From Latrodectus hesperus (taxonomy: Eukaryota > Arthropoda > Arachnida > Araneae > Theridiidae), in assembly GCA_037975125.1 (NCBI GenBank), contig CM075862.1, positions 39,131,524 through 39,195,523 of the forward strand: a DNA stretch of 64,000 bases, read 5' to 3'. A program made the translations under genes and the position numbers. Below, in pieces: positions 1 through 49,545 of this stretch. Below the pieces are notes generated by a model. The model did not search any database. It had not been told where the DNA came from and saw nothing but the letters and a program-made list of their open reading frames with translations. Positions within the stretch are counted from its first letter, which is position 1, and the number at the start of each line of letters is the position of its first letter.

Positions 1-365
1 ATGTCACTTTTTGCTTAAGTAACTGCACATACAATTTTTTATAAAATAAAATTTCTCCTGCATGATATATATTGATATACTTTGATGTTGCTGAATATAT
101 ATAATAAGCAATTATAAAATGCGGAATATATTAACTAAGCATTTAGTTATTTCCAAGATTGCAGTGGATATGTTAAGCATTTTTGTTTCATATCCTCTAT
201 TAGGTTCATTATAAAAAATATTAAAAATTGGCCAATAAACGAAATTTCAAAATTATATTCCTTTATTCAAATTCTGATTTTTTTTAATTAATTGCCTGTT
301 ATGCAGATGATTTGTTATTCTCTAGAGAAGCAGATTTCGCACAATTTTCCATGCATTTATATATG

Positions 366-424
<59 letters not shown>

Positions 425-1493
425 CTTGGAATTCTATTATTTATTGCTTTTTCATCTGTATCTAAGCATTAAAGAAATAATTTATTATATTAGAGCACGA
501 TAGATTATAAGTATGTATATTATGATAAATACAAAGTTTCCTAAGTTTTAAAACTAATATTAATTTTTTTTAAATACAAATTGAATAATTTAGTGTTGTT
601 TTTTTTATTTCCGAATATTAAGATGTTTCTAATAACATTATGTTATTTATTATTCAGAATTGGCTTTTTGAAGAGTTCTTCATTTTGTTAGTTTGTATTG
701 AATTTCATTTTGTAGATATAATTAAATTATTTTATTGCCAAATGATATTTTTTGATGAAAAATTTAGAAATATTATTTAAAAGTTAAATTTCGTCATCTG
801 GAACTGATTATGTAGAACCTAATGAATGCTATAAATATGGCATAACATATTGACTGAAATTTAGAAAGGTAATTAGAAATGTTTTAGAAAGGGAACATTA
901 GAAATGTACTTCAGGATTTAAATAAATTTTCCTTGTAGTATTTCCAATACAAGCCCTAGGATCTTAAAGTCAATTTAATATATTGAATTTCTAAGCAAAT
1001 ATCCTATGTAATTTAGAGAACGATCGATTTAGGTGAAATTTAATTCAGTCGTGTAGAGTTTAGAATGTAATTCAGGTATTCTTGTGACTCTTATCAGATC
1101 GTGGTTAAGCATTTTCTGGTTAAAAATTCAGCCCTTAGAGTTATGTCGTGGATAGTAACGGATATAGTTTATCTTGATGATTTAAAACAGTTAATTATAA
1201 TTAACTATATCAATTAACTATTAACTATGGCGCAGTGAAAGGCTGAAGAACGAAAAATAAATTTTGTGATTCAGGGTTTTGCTTGCAAATTTGTCGTGGT
1301 GGGTGCTTGGGAGTTTTCCAATTTTCTTTTTTTTGTGACTTATGAATACAGTTCACTATATATAAGTGTTAACAGAAAGCAATTTTCACAGTGGATATTA
1401 AAATGTCTTATTTCAAACTTTGCCGCTAAGTTGTCCTACCAAGAAATAATACCATTTCCCTTGCAAAAAAAGGTTATTAACAATAACATTTAA
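1..1493. repeat. AT-rich upstream sequence with (TA)n microsatellite at 368-422
   Basis: A run of about 27 TA dinucleotides interrupts otherwise unremarkable AT-rich DNA. The open frame 312-503 is a translation of this repeat (YIYIYI). No exon of the receptor gene or other gene is recognisable. Confidence 0.8.
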
Positions 1494-1499
1494 CGCAGC

Positions 1500-1842
1500 C
1501 GCCCGAAGTAGAATTCTCATCCAACAATTCAGTAAGCCATCTATCCCAGACCATTATTGCCCCAGAAATCTATCTTCAATATTAACCAGACTTAGAACAG
1601 GCCATTTCAAAGGCATGAAAATTAGCACCTGATAACACAAGATCCTATACATTCTGCAGAAACTGTCCAGATTCTGAACTTTCACCAGACCATATTTTGA
1701 CTACCAAGCAATCATTTGATCCCTGTTTCAACTTGGCGGACCATCTCAAGAGATTCTCAGCAGCCTCCAGACCCCGGAACTGGCGGCCCTCATACAGATA
1801 ACTTTCGGCACTATCTAGGACACGACAACAACAACAATAACA
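1500..1842 (+). pseudogene. 3' end of a non-LTR retrotransposon (RNase H / C-terminal zinc-knuckle region), decayed
   Basis: Frameshifted translation gives LTRLRTGHFKGMKI, then FCRNCPDSELSPDHIL (a CxxC...H motif), then a tail close to ELAALIQITFG before a stop. It ends in GACACGACAACAACAACAA. This order, with a CxxC/H motif after an RNase H region and a (CAA)n tail, is the usual 3' end of Jockey/I-like LINEs seen in spiders. Only the last few hundred bases are present (5' truncated), and at least one frameshift plus stops separate the pieces. Confidence 0.7.
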
Positions 1843-2375
1843 TTTTTCCAGATGTGTGGTGTCCTAATTCACTTGATATTGTAATGTGGTTTTCATTTCT
1901 AATTATTTTATTTATAATTGTTATTTGGTTGCAAGAATTTGAATGCTGTGTCCAATTTACCTCTGTTGTCACTCGGCTTTTTTCTCACGAGTCATTTTCC
2001 ACCACAACATTATTTAGTTACAGTCAAGAAATTTGTCGCCAAATTACTTCAAATATGTTCATATTTCACTTTCAACATTCATTTTATCTATTACCTCTGA
2101 TGCTAGTTTGAAAATCCTTTATGAGTCTTAATGACAAAAAATGTAGTTGTACGTTTAGTTGTTAAAAGTTCCTCCGATTTGAATAGATTATCAATGGCAA
2201 TTAAAGATTTGCATTAGAAACATCGGAATATGGTTTTATTCTTATTTCATTTATGAACGCTTCAGCAATAAGTTATTTTTATATATTTTTAATCACTTAC
2301 TTTAATCCACTATGCCAAGTCCACATTGACTTGCAATAAAATTCGAAGACGGTAGCAATTCTTAGTAAACAGATA

Positions 2376-3643
2376 CGAGAGTTACTCTGAAATTTTTGAG
2401 TTACTCGCAGACGAGAATTTACAAAATAAAAATAACGGCTTAATTTTAAAGTACAAAGTATTTTAACACAGAAGATGATTTTTACTGACTTACTTCTAAT
2501 TCCTTGCTTAGCGTGGAATAAATTTTAATCAGAAGAGAAAATGGAGTTGACGCGAGAACATTTTCGCGCTATGATTTTCTATGATTTCAAAGCAGGATTA
2601 AATCAAGAAGAATGCGTTCAACGGTTGCAATTACCATTTTCTGATGAATCTCCAGCTCTTGCTACTGTATTCAGATGGCTTAGAGAATTTAGAAGAGGTC
2701 GCAATTTTCTTCAGGATGAAGAACACACAGGAAGGCCGCCGTCGGCAGTAATCCTGGATAATATGTCTGCCATACGAAAAATGTTAATGGATGATAATCG
2801 CTGTACCTATCAAATGATACAGAAGGAACTTAACTTTGGATCCGCAGCCATACACAAAATCCTTCATGAAGAATTACATATGAAAAAAGTAGTTTGCCGT
2901 TGGGTTCCCCATAATCTAACTGAGCATCAAAAAGAAGAGCGTGTCAGAATCAGTAAAGAAATTCTTAATATGCTGAATGATGGTGGCCACCGCATCACTT
3001 CTAAAATTGTAACAGGTGATGAAACGTACATACCATTTTTGGACGTTCCAACACGTAAAGAAAGCAAAATATGGGTCTTTGAAGATGATCCCACGCTTAC
3101 AATGGTGAAAAAACAACGCGCACTGTAAAAAGTGATGTATGCCGTTTTCTTCAGAAGTACGGGATTGGTCAAAGCCTTCAAATTGGAAGGACAGAAGACA
3201 GTAACAGCAAACTGGTATACCACTAAATGTCTTCCAGAAATTCTACAAGAACTGAATGTTAGGGGACTAATGCTTCACCATGACAATGCATCTTCACATA
3301 CAGCCAGATTAACAGCTGAGTTTCTTACACAAAAACAAATTAAAGTGATCGAACATCCGCCGTATTCACCTGGTCTAGCTATGTGCGACTTTTGGTTATT
3401 CTGTAATCTAAAAAAGAGCTTACGTGGACGTCGTTTTCATTCAGAAGAAGAGATTGATGTGGCTATAAATGCATTTTTTTCATCTATTCGAAGAAAAGAA
3501 TTGGCTTGAGTCATTTAATCTGTGGAAAATTCGTCTACAAAAGTGCATTGATGCTGGAAGAGACTACGTTGAACACACCTAAAATTTTGTAAGTATAACT
3601 TTAAAAACCTAGTTGTATCTCAAAAATTTCAGAGTGACCCTTG
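2376..3643 (+). mobile_element. mariner DNA transposon, near full length (1268 bp)
   Basis: Bounded by terminal inverted repeats of about 29 bp (25 of 29 match) beginning CGAGAGTTACTCTGAAATTT on the left; the right end, reversed, reads CAAGGGTCACTCTGAAATTT. Both ends abut TA (2374-2375 and 3644-3645), the mariner target duplication. The length and single central transposase frame fit the mariner family. The copy is inactive because its transposase is broken (separate entry). Confidence 0.93.
2541..3582 (+). pseudogene. mariner transposase (DD34D), broken by one stop and one frameshift
   Basis: The frame opens MELTREHFRAMIFYDFKAGL and continues through the helix-turn-helix region, WVPHNL, TGDETYI (first Asp), HHDNASSHT (second Asp) and YSPGLAMCDFW (third Asp). 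Exactly 34 residues separate the last two Asp, the DD34D spacing of mariner. A TAA at 3126-3128 interrupts the frame after KKQRAL. A one-base frameshift near 3494-3503 separates SIRRKE from WLESFNLWK, with the genuine end (DYVEHT, TAA) at 3580-3582. The usual YSPDLAP signature reads YSPGLAM. All three catalytic Asp survive, so decay is light. The product would cut and paste the element at TA sites; this copy cannot make it intact. Confidence 0.93.
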
Positions 3644-4020
3644 TAGGTGTTGTTCTTTCTCTCTCTTGAAATTATCTGTCGTAGTAGTTGTTTTTCTAGG
3701 TATCCTAACTGATAATACGTCAATACGTCTCACTATATATTGATGAAACATCCTCCCAAAGTGACATATAATGCTGTGGATGTAAAAATATTTCAATTAC
3801 ACTTTAACTATTATGCTATAAATTAAGTGCTGCCAAACTCTCCACGGTTCTAATGAATGAATTTTTGCTCAATTCTTTCATTTATTCAAGTATTTTTTGA
3901 GTGACAATTTCATTGCCTTAAATAATGTATACTTTATATTGATTATGTACCAAATTTTTGTATATTCTTTTCAACTATAGTGATTTGCAATAATTCAACA
4001 TTGAGAAGTTTTGAGCTTAA

Positions 4021-4095
4021 AGGCTCTTCGTGGCTTAGTGATAGTTTGGCCATCTTCTAAGCAATCCGTTTCGATTCGATACTAGCAACCATTGA
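4021..4095 (+). repeat. tRNA-derived SINE fragment
   Basis: Reads GTGGCTTAGTGATAG (A-box-like) followed after about 30 bases by GTTTCGATTCGATAC (B-box-like), the pol III promoter layout of a tRNA-derived SINE. It is a decayed fragment without a recognisable tail. Confidence 0.45.
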
Positions 4096-5285
4096 AATCT
4101 GGTGATGAAGGTTGATGTTGTATGTCAGTTGCAGAGGATGTTAAGATATTTCACAGGTTTTCTCCAGCGAGACCAGTGAAGAGTTTTCTTAAATGTTAAT
4201 TTACACAGGGGATATTAAAATGTCTTACAACAGCTTTAGGTATTAAGGAGCTTCACGACTCGGCATCAAAAAGTTTTGCTTTTTAAAGCACGTTTGAAGC
4301 ATAGTTCTCAATAATTATTTTCTAGCTATACAATGCTGCATGCCATAAGAACAATACAAAAATTAAGTTCTTCTATGACACGACAATGGTCTTTTTAAAT
4401 TTTACGATAATGAAACATATAAGTGACTCTTTCAAATACACTGGTGTACATTTTATATGTTTCATAAGTCTACACACTAATTTGCGTCGTATGATATCAG
4501 AAATATCTTAATTTACTGCTACGAAATATACGAAGTAGCTATCCCATAATGTTAGTTTTCTCTCAAAATAAATAAAATGAGAATATTTAAATCTCAGCAG
4601 CATTGCTTCGAAAAATTGAAAACACCGTAAATTTTGGCGTAAAAATGGGCATATAGCTTACAACAAATTAACCGTTTCGATTTTTAAATGATTTTTTAGA
4701 TTTTTCTGGAATCATAATGGAGGCAAGGAAATTAAAACTTTTCACTTGCATATCAGACAACATCAGATTGCGTTAAACTTGAAAAATGTAACATATACTG
4801 CTTTGCTGTGAAACTTGTTGTTCTATGGATGATAAGAATTCTTTGTGCACTTATTCTACATTTGACACCTGTATCAGTATTTTGGGGTTTCTTTGGAAAT
4901 TTTTGAATTACTCAAAAAACAAATGCGCTAATCTACTCCCTGCTCATGTTTACTTAAAACCTATGAGCTTCGCAGAATGCAATAATCAATATTTGTATTC
5001 ATTACAACAATCATGACCATCTGTATGTGAATTTTTGGAATAGCATTATAATTATTATTTTATTTCCAACTTTTTCATAACAATGTTCTCCACTGATTAC
5101 TAATTATTTTTAATAAAAATAGGTTTAATGCTATTGAGATTATTTTTTACTTATAAGTTTATGATATCAATGCACACATGTGAATTTTGATGTTATTAAT
5201 GTAATCGAGTTTTGTTTACTTCATAAAAATGTAAATATTTTCTTTAAAAGGTAATTTATACATCAACAAATTACGTAAATATAAA

Positions 5286-5288
<3 letters not shown>

Positions 5289-5320
<32 letters not shown>
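5289..5320. repeat. (TA)n microsatellite
   Basis: Sixteen perfect AT repeats. Confidence 0.9.
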
Positions 5321-5323
<3 letters not shown>

Positions 5324-6988
5324 TTCTAGTTCTTAGAAAACATTTTAAAATTGCTAGTTTCAAGGAAAATGTAATTTAAGTGTCATTTAAAATTTATGAG
5401 CGTTAAAGTTTTATTTCCTATGTGTCTTATTTAGGAAAAAATGTTACTTCATTTGCATTTATATTACCTAAAATAAAAAAATAATGGATAAGTAAAAATC
5501 AAAAATTATCAAAATGCACGGGTGTAGAAATTTCAAAAAATTATTTACGCATTTTTTTCATATTGCTAAAACTTTTATACTCATTCCTTAAACTCTCATT
5601 TTTTTTCTTTTTACTGTTATTATTATAATAAAGTTAATCTGAAAGTTTTTAAGAAATATTTTATTTTTTAAATATTCAAATATAAATGTGTACATTTCAA
5701 TAAAACTTAATAAAAATCTCGAGAAAATTTACAAATATATAAAAAGTTCATTTATATTTCTAACATAAATAAAACAGGTAAAGCAACTCCAGTATAAAAA
5801 TCATATTTTTTAAAAAAATGTTCCAGTCATCATAGTCAATTTTATGTCCTGAGATGTATTTTGGTTTATTTTCTTCAAATTGTGAAATTCAAAAAATATT
5901 AGTAATGTTATTGAAATTGTCTTTTATGCTCACACTCGAATACCAGATATTAATGTTTTTGAAAATTTATATTCGTACATGTGTAATTATGTAAAATTTA
6001 CTAATTAACCTCATTTGCGGTAATATTTTAAACTAATCATGTACTATAATTAGTAAAATACATAAAATATGACCAAATATTATTATATAAAAAATTAATT
6101 AGTGTGTTAGTGAGATGATTGTCAATCCTTCAATTATTCCATAAAATTATAGTAAAATCCATGATTGTCACATGCGTTTAGGATATAGAGGAACGGAAAA
6201 TAAACATGTTGATTATTTAGTAATTTTAAAAATAGTATAGACAGATAGATACATTGATTCTTTATGTTTTTTTTTATTTTTATTTAAATATTTCCTTTTT
6301 GATATCAAAATACTGACACTGAATTTTTTATGATATTACTATACATTTGATGTAGTTTTCTAATTCTTACTCGTTTAAATCAATACAGCAATGGTTTTTG
6401 TTTGCAGAATGTATGTCAGCTTTTATGTCAATGTGTTTTCCAAATATTTTCCACTGAATTGAAATCAATAAAGTTGACGAGTGACTTAGCAAAATATAAA
6501 ATTTAGTTTTTCTAGCTGTAAACTAATATTTCATCATTTTGGAGATGTACTATAGATCACAATGTGTAAAGGCATCATAGAAAACAAGTACTCATTGAGA
6601 ATGAGGACACCATAAAAATTCATCAGAATGCCTTTGATTGAATCCATGGGATACTGTAAATCCATTAGGTATAGGAATGGGACCTTATCGAAATTTTCTA
6701 AGGAGCACAAAAAAGGAGGTAGAAGATTCTTTAAGACAAGAATTTAAATAAAATTTATCTGTAAGTGATTATTGAAAATAAAATTTCTCCAAAACGCGAT
6801 TTAAGATGATGAGCAGTGAAACGTGAAAACATTAATGTTCAAATGAGTTTTCCATTGTGATAAATTTTTCCTCTCGTTTACATCAATAGAAAATATAGAT
6901 TAAAATATTTTTAAGATGCCATTTAAAAGAGCACGTTTTAAAATATCATATTCTACTTTATGATCGTAAAATTTTGTCAAGAGAATGA

Positions 6989-7087
6989 ATGCTTCAGCAA
7001 GATGATAATCTCAAATCTTCAATAGATGCTTCAGCAAGATTTGTTATCTCAAATCTTCAATGGATGCTTCAGCAAGATAGTAATCTA
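6989..7087. repeat. Tandem repeat, 37-38 bp unit, about 2.6 copies
   Basis: ATGCTTCAGCAAGAT recurs at 6989, 7026 and 7064; the first two copies continue with TCTCAAATCTTCAAT. Confidence 0.85.
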
Positions 7088-7672
7088 ATTCATCAAGTTA
7101 GTAATTTACTGAAAAATTAGAGATATCTAAATAATTATAAGATAACATTATATTCATTAAAAATTAATGAGATAAGGTAGTTAAAAGGATGCTAAAGTCA
7201 GAGAAGCATATGTTGATAAATTCTGGAAATTTTATCTATTCAATATGTATGAAATGAATGAGAGTAAAAACTGAAACATTTCACAGAATCAAGTTAATTA
7301 TAGAAATGTCTATTTAACAAAGAAAAAATATAGGCAACTGTTAAAATTACAAAAATTTTATTATTTGAGCATAATGGTAATTTATTATTAAGAGGGAAAA
7401 TATAAGAATGTGTGAGCTATTTTCATTTAAATTCAAAATCTAACTCCTGGTATCATCTGCACAGGAAATATTCTTTAAGTAGGACTTTTAATTTATTAAT
7501 CAAGTTATTTACTAATTTAATGCTAAACATTAAATGTATAGGTTACATTTAATTTATTTTTTAGATTAAGCGTCATCTTAATCCACACCAGCTACGAACA
7601 GAGAAAGATTTTATGTTTGTATAAACGTTTCCTAAACATTTATTTTTATTTATCTATTTTTCTCTTTTATAG

Positions 7673-44484
<36,812 letters not shown>

Positions 44485-47400
44485 ATCAAAAGTGATTGTT
44501 GAGTGCTGTAACAGTAAGGCCAATGTCTCATGAAAACTTGCGTTTTCTTTTAATGTTTGAGGTTCGCAACCGAAAGTGGCATGAAACCATTTATCTCGAT
44601 TTGTCTACATGTAGCGAATTCTAGACTTTAATAGCATTTTTTAGAATGCCCAAGTCAGCAATTGAGCTTTTAAAACATAGGAAATCGACTAACATTAGCC
44701 TACAAATATTTAAGATATACAGAGATAAGTATTTTATATAGCTAAAAATTTATCTATAGACGATAGAATAAGCAAAACAAACTTTCTGGAGAAAAGAACA
44801 GAATAATAAATCATGAAATATTTATATACAATTATCTTTCAATGTTTCAACTCAAAGTTATATAAGTGTAGATGAAATTTATTGCGTGCTCTTTTTATAA
44901 TAAATTTAAATTTTAGTATTAACGCAAATAGGTATACATTCCTTAGTGCCAATTTCTAGTAAGTGCACATTTTCTGAAACCATATTTATTGGTAAAGTTA
45001 AACCCACTTCAAAATCATACTTAAATTAATTTTTATTTGAATTTTTCATAACTACAACAAATCACTAAATAAATTAGTTTTAATTGCTTCGAAATGTATT
45101 GTTTAAAATAGAAATTTTGTTTTCATCTCCGTTACTTCACTCATTTTTATAATATATAAGCTCCATACAAACTTTAATAACAGCAGTAAATGTAAAACAC
45201 GTTGCAAAATACTCATTTAACTTTAAAAAATTTAAAAATTATTTACTTGATGTAATTAAACATGAACAAAACAGTGAGTCTTAATTATATTAAGTTAATA
45301 AGTTTTTATTTGATTTCACAATATTTTGCATTCAGTAATCAAGGAAAGGAAACCACTTTAAATGATTATTGATGATTATAATAATAAAATATTTCTTTTA
45401 ATAAAACATTAATATTTAGAAAAGAAATATAAGGCATTAAATGTAAATATAAATTTTTGATTTTTAACACTAATTTAAACAAACATAAGAAAAAGTGTAT
45501 AGTAAAAATATTTCACTTTTGCTTGTCTAAAACAATAAGTGACGTTTCACAATTTAAATATATTTTTTTAGATATTGATGAAAATAGTAACAAAATTAAG
45601 AAATAATCTATCTAGACAAGAAAAATTAAATATTATTAAATATCTTAATTCACACACATCATTTTTGTGATATAATTTTTCCAAACCAAACTTAAAATGA
45701 TTAATTTTTTGCAGCCACTTTTTATATTTTTAAAGTTAATATTAGTGGTGTAAATTTAGAGAACACACAAAGAGAATAATTCCTTTTTACTCAATACTTC
45801 TAACAAAGTTCAAAATATCTAGCGACAAATGTCGCAACCAAAATTTCATAAAAATCAAGTCTTAATGAAAAATTTAAAAATGTCATCGTTGATAAATTTT
45901 TCCACAAATTACTGCTATAATTGTATTTGAATAAAGATTGAATGCAATAAATTCCCCTTTTATATTTCAAATATAAGTGCTTATTAAATTTTGGAAATAT
46001 AATAAACAAATACTTTATTTGTAGATTCATTAATATAATTTAAAATAATATGATAAAATATTTCAACTTGGTTTTAAATGGTAATCGAAGGGTTTTCCTT
46101 TGTGACAATAATTTTGAGTTAGTATTTTTTCCATTAACTCATTCAACCGCTCAGCTGATAATTTCATTACTAAAATACATTTCTGCTCAAACATAAAATG
46201 ATTCAATAGTTACCAATTTTTAAAATTAAAAACAATTAATTAGAATAAAAAATATTTTGAAAATCATCATTTTTACTATAATTAAATAAAATAATGTTCT
46301 CATTCATGTTAATAAATACTTACTATTATTAATGCCTTGATTGAGTTAGTAGTATATATTCCACCTGATTACACATGTCATAAATATTTCTTAATTGTAA
46401 GTATACAATTTAAATGAAAAATAATCAAAATAATTTTTTTTCTCTTTAACTTCACAATAAATTTGGGAATCTTAAAAAAAAATTATTATATTTCAAAATT
46501 AAATTATAAATATTTAGTGTCTAATTTAATAGCATGAAGATGTAAATAAGACAAATTGAGATATTATATAAAACAATGTGAACATCAGTTTACAACATAA
46601 TGTGGAAAGGTATATAATGTTTCCTTATGAAATATTTTTTGAAACAAATTAAATTTTAAAAACTATAATTTTTAATTAAAAATAGATATTTTGATTAAAA
46701 TTTATGTTTTCAGAAAAAATAATTTAATTGAAAATACGATTCTTCAATTAATTTAATTAAATTAAAAATTTATGATGTTAAGTTATCACTTTTATTTTTA
46801 AGATTTGTATTAAATTTGTTTCTTTAAGTGAAACTTTTATTGTAAGCATTTTTTAATTTACATTGTGAATTAAATCAATTACATCTTAAATATAATTGAA
46901 ATTTTAAATACAATAACCACATTTTTTCAACAACTCGATAAAATGTTTTAAAATAATTGATATATCTTTCAGATTAATAACTTTAATGGTTAACAATTTT
47001 ATGTGGATAAAAAGTGAAAAATGCTTCTCTTCTGCTAAAATTTGTTGCTTTGAAATAAATGAAATTTAAAAAAATTATAAGCCCATTAATTAAATAATAT
47101 TTCTTAATCTCAGTACATACATACTACGATAATATAACTAAAATTTATCTTTAACAAACAAAATACAAATGTAAAAATCACACTTCTTTATAAATATAGT
47201 TTTTAATAAATATAGTTTTTAAAGAAACATATTATTCTTAATCCTATACTTATATTACATAAATATAATAATATTTTCTAGGCATTTTAACAGTTCCTTT
47301 TATATTACGAGTTTATTAAAATTCTAAGATATAGTTCACGGACTTTTATGAAAACACCATTATTAAATTTTGAAAAGATATGTACATTTCATTAATTATA

Positions 47401-49208
47401 TAGGTATTAGTTTTATATTCTTTTTGTAAAAGTCTGTGTATTTAATTATTCTATGTTTTATGTTATAAAATAAAGTTTTATTAGTATGATATTTAAATAT
47501 ATGTAAAATTTTATCTAAGCCAATTTGTAAAGTTAATAAACTCTGTTATTTCTTATTTGTGAAGAATTTAATAAATAATTATACTTTTTGATTATGAAAT
47601 CGAAATATCTTATGTAGATTAAAGTAATAGAAGTTTTATAAAATAGATTATTTCTTTTGAAAATATATTCAGTTATGTTTTTCATCGTAATAAATTACAT
47701 TTGTGATTTTGTGATTAGTTGAAATATGAAATTTGTTATAGATTATATGTAACATGTTATTAGCTTTGATATTTGAAATGCATTATTTTATGCTTTAAGT
47801 TATAGATAGTTTTCCCTATATTAGTACATATAATTTTATAAAATAATTTATTATTATTAAATATAAAGTAGTAATAATTGATTATAATACATCTTTTCTT
47901 AATTCAAATGCATAGAAATGTATGCATAAGTCAATTTAAATATTATTTCATTTGTTATAAAAATTTCAATATTATGAATGATGCATTCATTGTATAGTTA
48001 ATAACACTGAATTTGTATGCAAATGATGCATTTGTTACATGTTTTTTACATTAAAATCTTCCTTATCTTTCATTTTTATTTTCAATTGTTTGTTTCAGAT
48101 CTCTAAATGTTTTATCAGATTATTCTAATCTTATGACTGAATTATTTTCCTTAATGAAAACATATATTACAAGTGTATAAATATATTAACTAAAAAAACT
48201 TAAAATCTATATTTTTGCTCATTGTGAAAATGGTACTTGTAAACTTGTACCATTTTCCAACTAGAGCAGTATTTAATGAAAAAAGTCACTGCCAAAAAAA
48301 GGAAATTTTAATATATAAATAATAGATACTTTGTTCTGTGTGTTCATTCTGTATAAATCATTTTTACTGAGTATTCAGTTAATATTAATGTTTTGAATTT
48401 ATAAAAAATCTTTTGAACATCAATATGTATCAGTGTGTTTTTTATTCAAACATCTACCTGGCAAAATTTAAACATGAACATTTATGAACATTAAAACCAT
48501 TTTTTACAATACATATTCAAATAAGTATAAATGCTTTTATTTGAATTGCATATAAAACTGCTCTTTCATGCTATTCTAATATAAATATATCCTTAATAAT
48601 AAAAGATTTTAATTTTTATTTTTCAAAAACTTGGTCTCATCTTTTTTGATTTTTATTTTAAATTTTAATGATAATAAGAAGTTTAATAAAAATTTCTTTT
48701 TGATTTTAGGATGACATTCAAAGGAATAAGCTGCTTCAAAACTCATGTTGCTTTATTTAAATGGGATAAATCAGATTTTCATATGAATAACATACTTCCA
48801 ATTTCCAAAATTGCATGAAAAAACATTAGATATGTTGTTAACAAAGTAACTTGTCATAAAACATGCTATTATAAAAAACAAAAATGTTACCATAAAAATT
48901 AACTTAATTCTCTTGAAGATCTATTTTGAGATAACTGATGGACATCACATAAGTTTTTTCCATGTATTTTTTAATCATCTATTTCAGCACAACTATTTAA
49001 CACAATAACTGTTTTCTTCATTTACCTACATATTTAAAACGAATTAGCATTTTATAAAAACCATAATAGTGTTCAGAACTCGTGAGAATCACTATCTTCC
49101 AATAATAATAAAATGGAAATAATAAGAATTTTGGCTAAAAGACTCCGCTTTTTAATTTAAATAAAAATTTAAAATAGTCCTTATATTTTACGGTGTTAAA
49201 AATTTAAA
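44485..49208. other. 3' UTR candidate and AT-rich intergenic sequence
   Basis: The first few hundred bases after the stop are likely 3' UTR. The remainder is AT-rich; the only longer open frame (45800-46030, minus) has no recognisable domain. No mobile element was identified. Confidence 0.7.
44805..44810 (+). promoter_or_regulatory. Candidate polyadenylation signal for Nmdar2
   Basis: AATAAA lies 321 bases past the stop codon, with a second at 44899-44904. In DNA this AT-rich the hexamer recurs by chance, for example again near 47469, so the true cleavage site cannot be chosen from sequence alone. Confidence 0.3.
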
Positions 49209-49545
49209 CTGTTGTTGTTACTTATGATACTTGGACAAGCCAAGCTCGCTATGCTTTGGCAATGCGAATTTAAGTCAATAGAGAGAGTCTTTCGGCTTAA
49301 TCAGAGTACCACGAAAGTAAAAGTACGTCTTTGCTCTTTTTTAAATCCTCCGATAGATGGCACCACCAAAGGATCCACTCCCTCAATTTTGACATTGATC
49401 CGAAGGTGGAGGAAATTTTCTCCAGACTATAGCACCCATGGTAACTACTCAACATGTACTCGTTGGATCTTTGGCGGCATTGGGAATCGAACCCCAGCCC
49501 TCCGGATGGAAGGCCGATACCCCAACCACTAGGCTACCACGGCTA
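49209..49545 (-). repeat. tRNA-derived SINE, minus strand, full length
   Basis: On the minus strand from 49545 it reads GCCGTGGTAGCCTAGTGGTT (A box), GGGTTCGATTCCCAATG (B box), then CCAACGAGTACATGTTGAGT, and ends at 49209 in an AACAACAACAG-type tail. The distal 210 bp are shared with 27520-27730. Open frames here are repeat shadows. Confidence 0.88.

Larger units (their letters stand above)
3646..7672. other. AT-rich sequence upstream of the first visible receptor exon
   Basis: Contains a tRNA-like SINE fragment at 4021-4095, a (TA)16 run at 5289-5320 and a 37-bp tandem repeat near 7.0 kb. Presumably a receptor intron, since the amino-terminal-domain exons must lie further upstream. No exon is seen. 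Confidence 0.6.

Noticed and set aside
312..503. Open frame rich in Ile-Tyr repeats (also 17686-17949, 19493-19897, 31792-31995, 54375-54584)
   Set aside because: Pure translations of TA or CA microsatellites.
6540..6740. Text faintly like a Tc1 transposase C-terminus (LNPWDTV)
   Set aside because: Too short and damaged to support; no further blocks in order.
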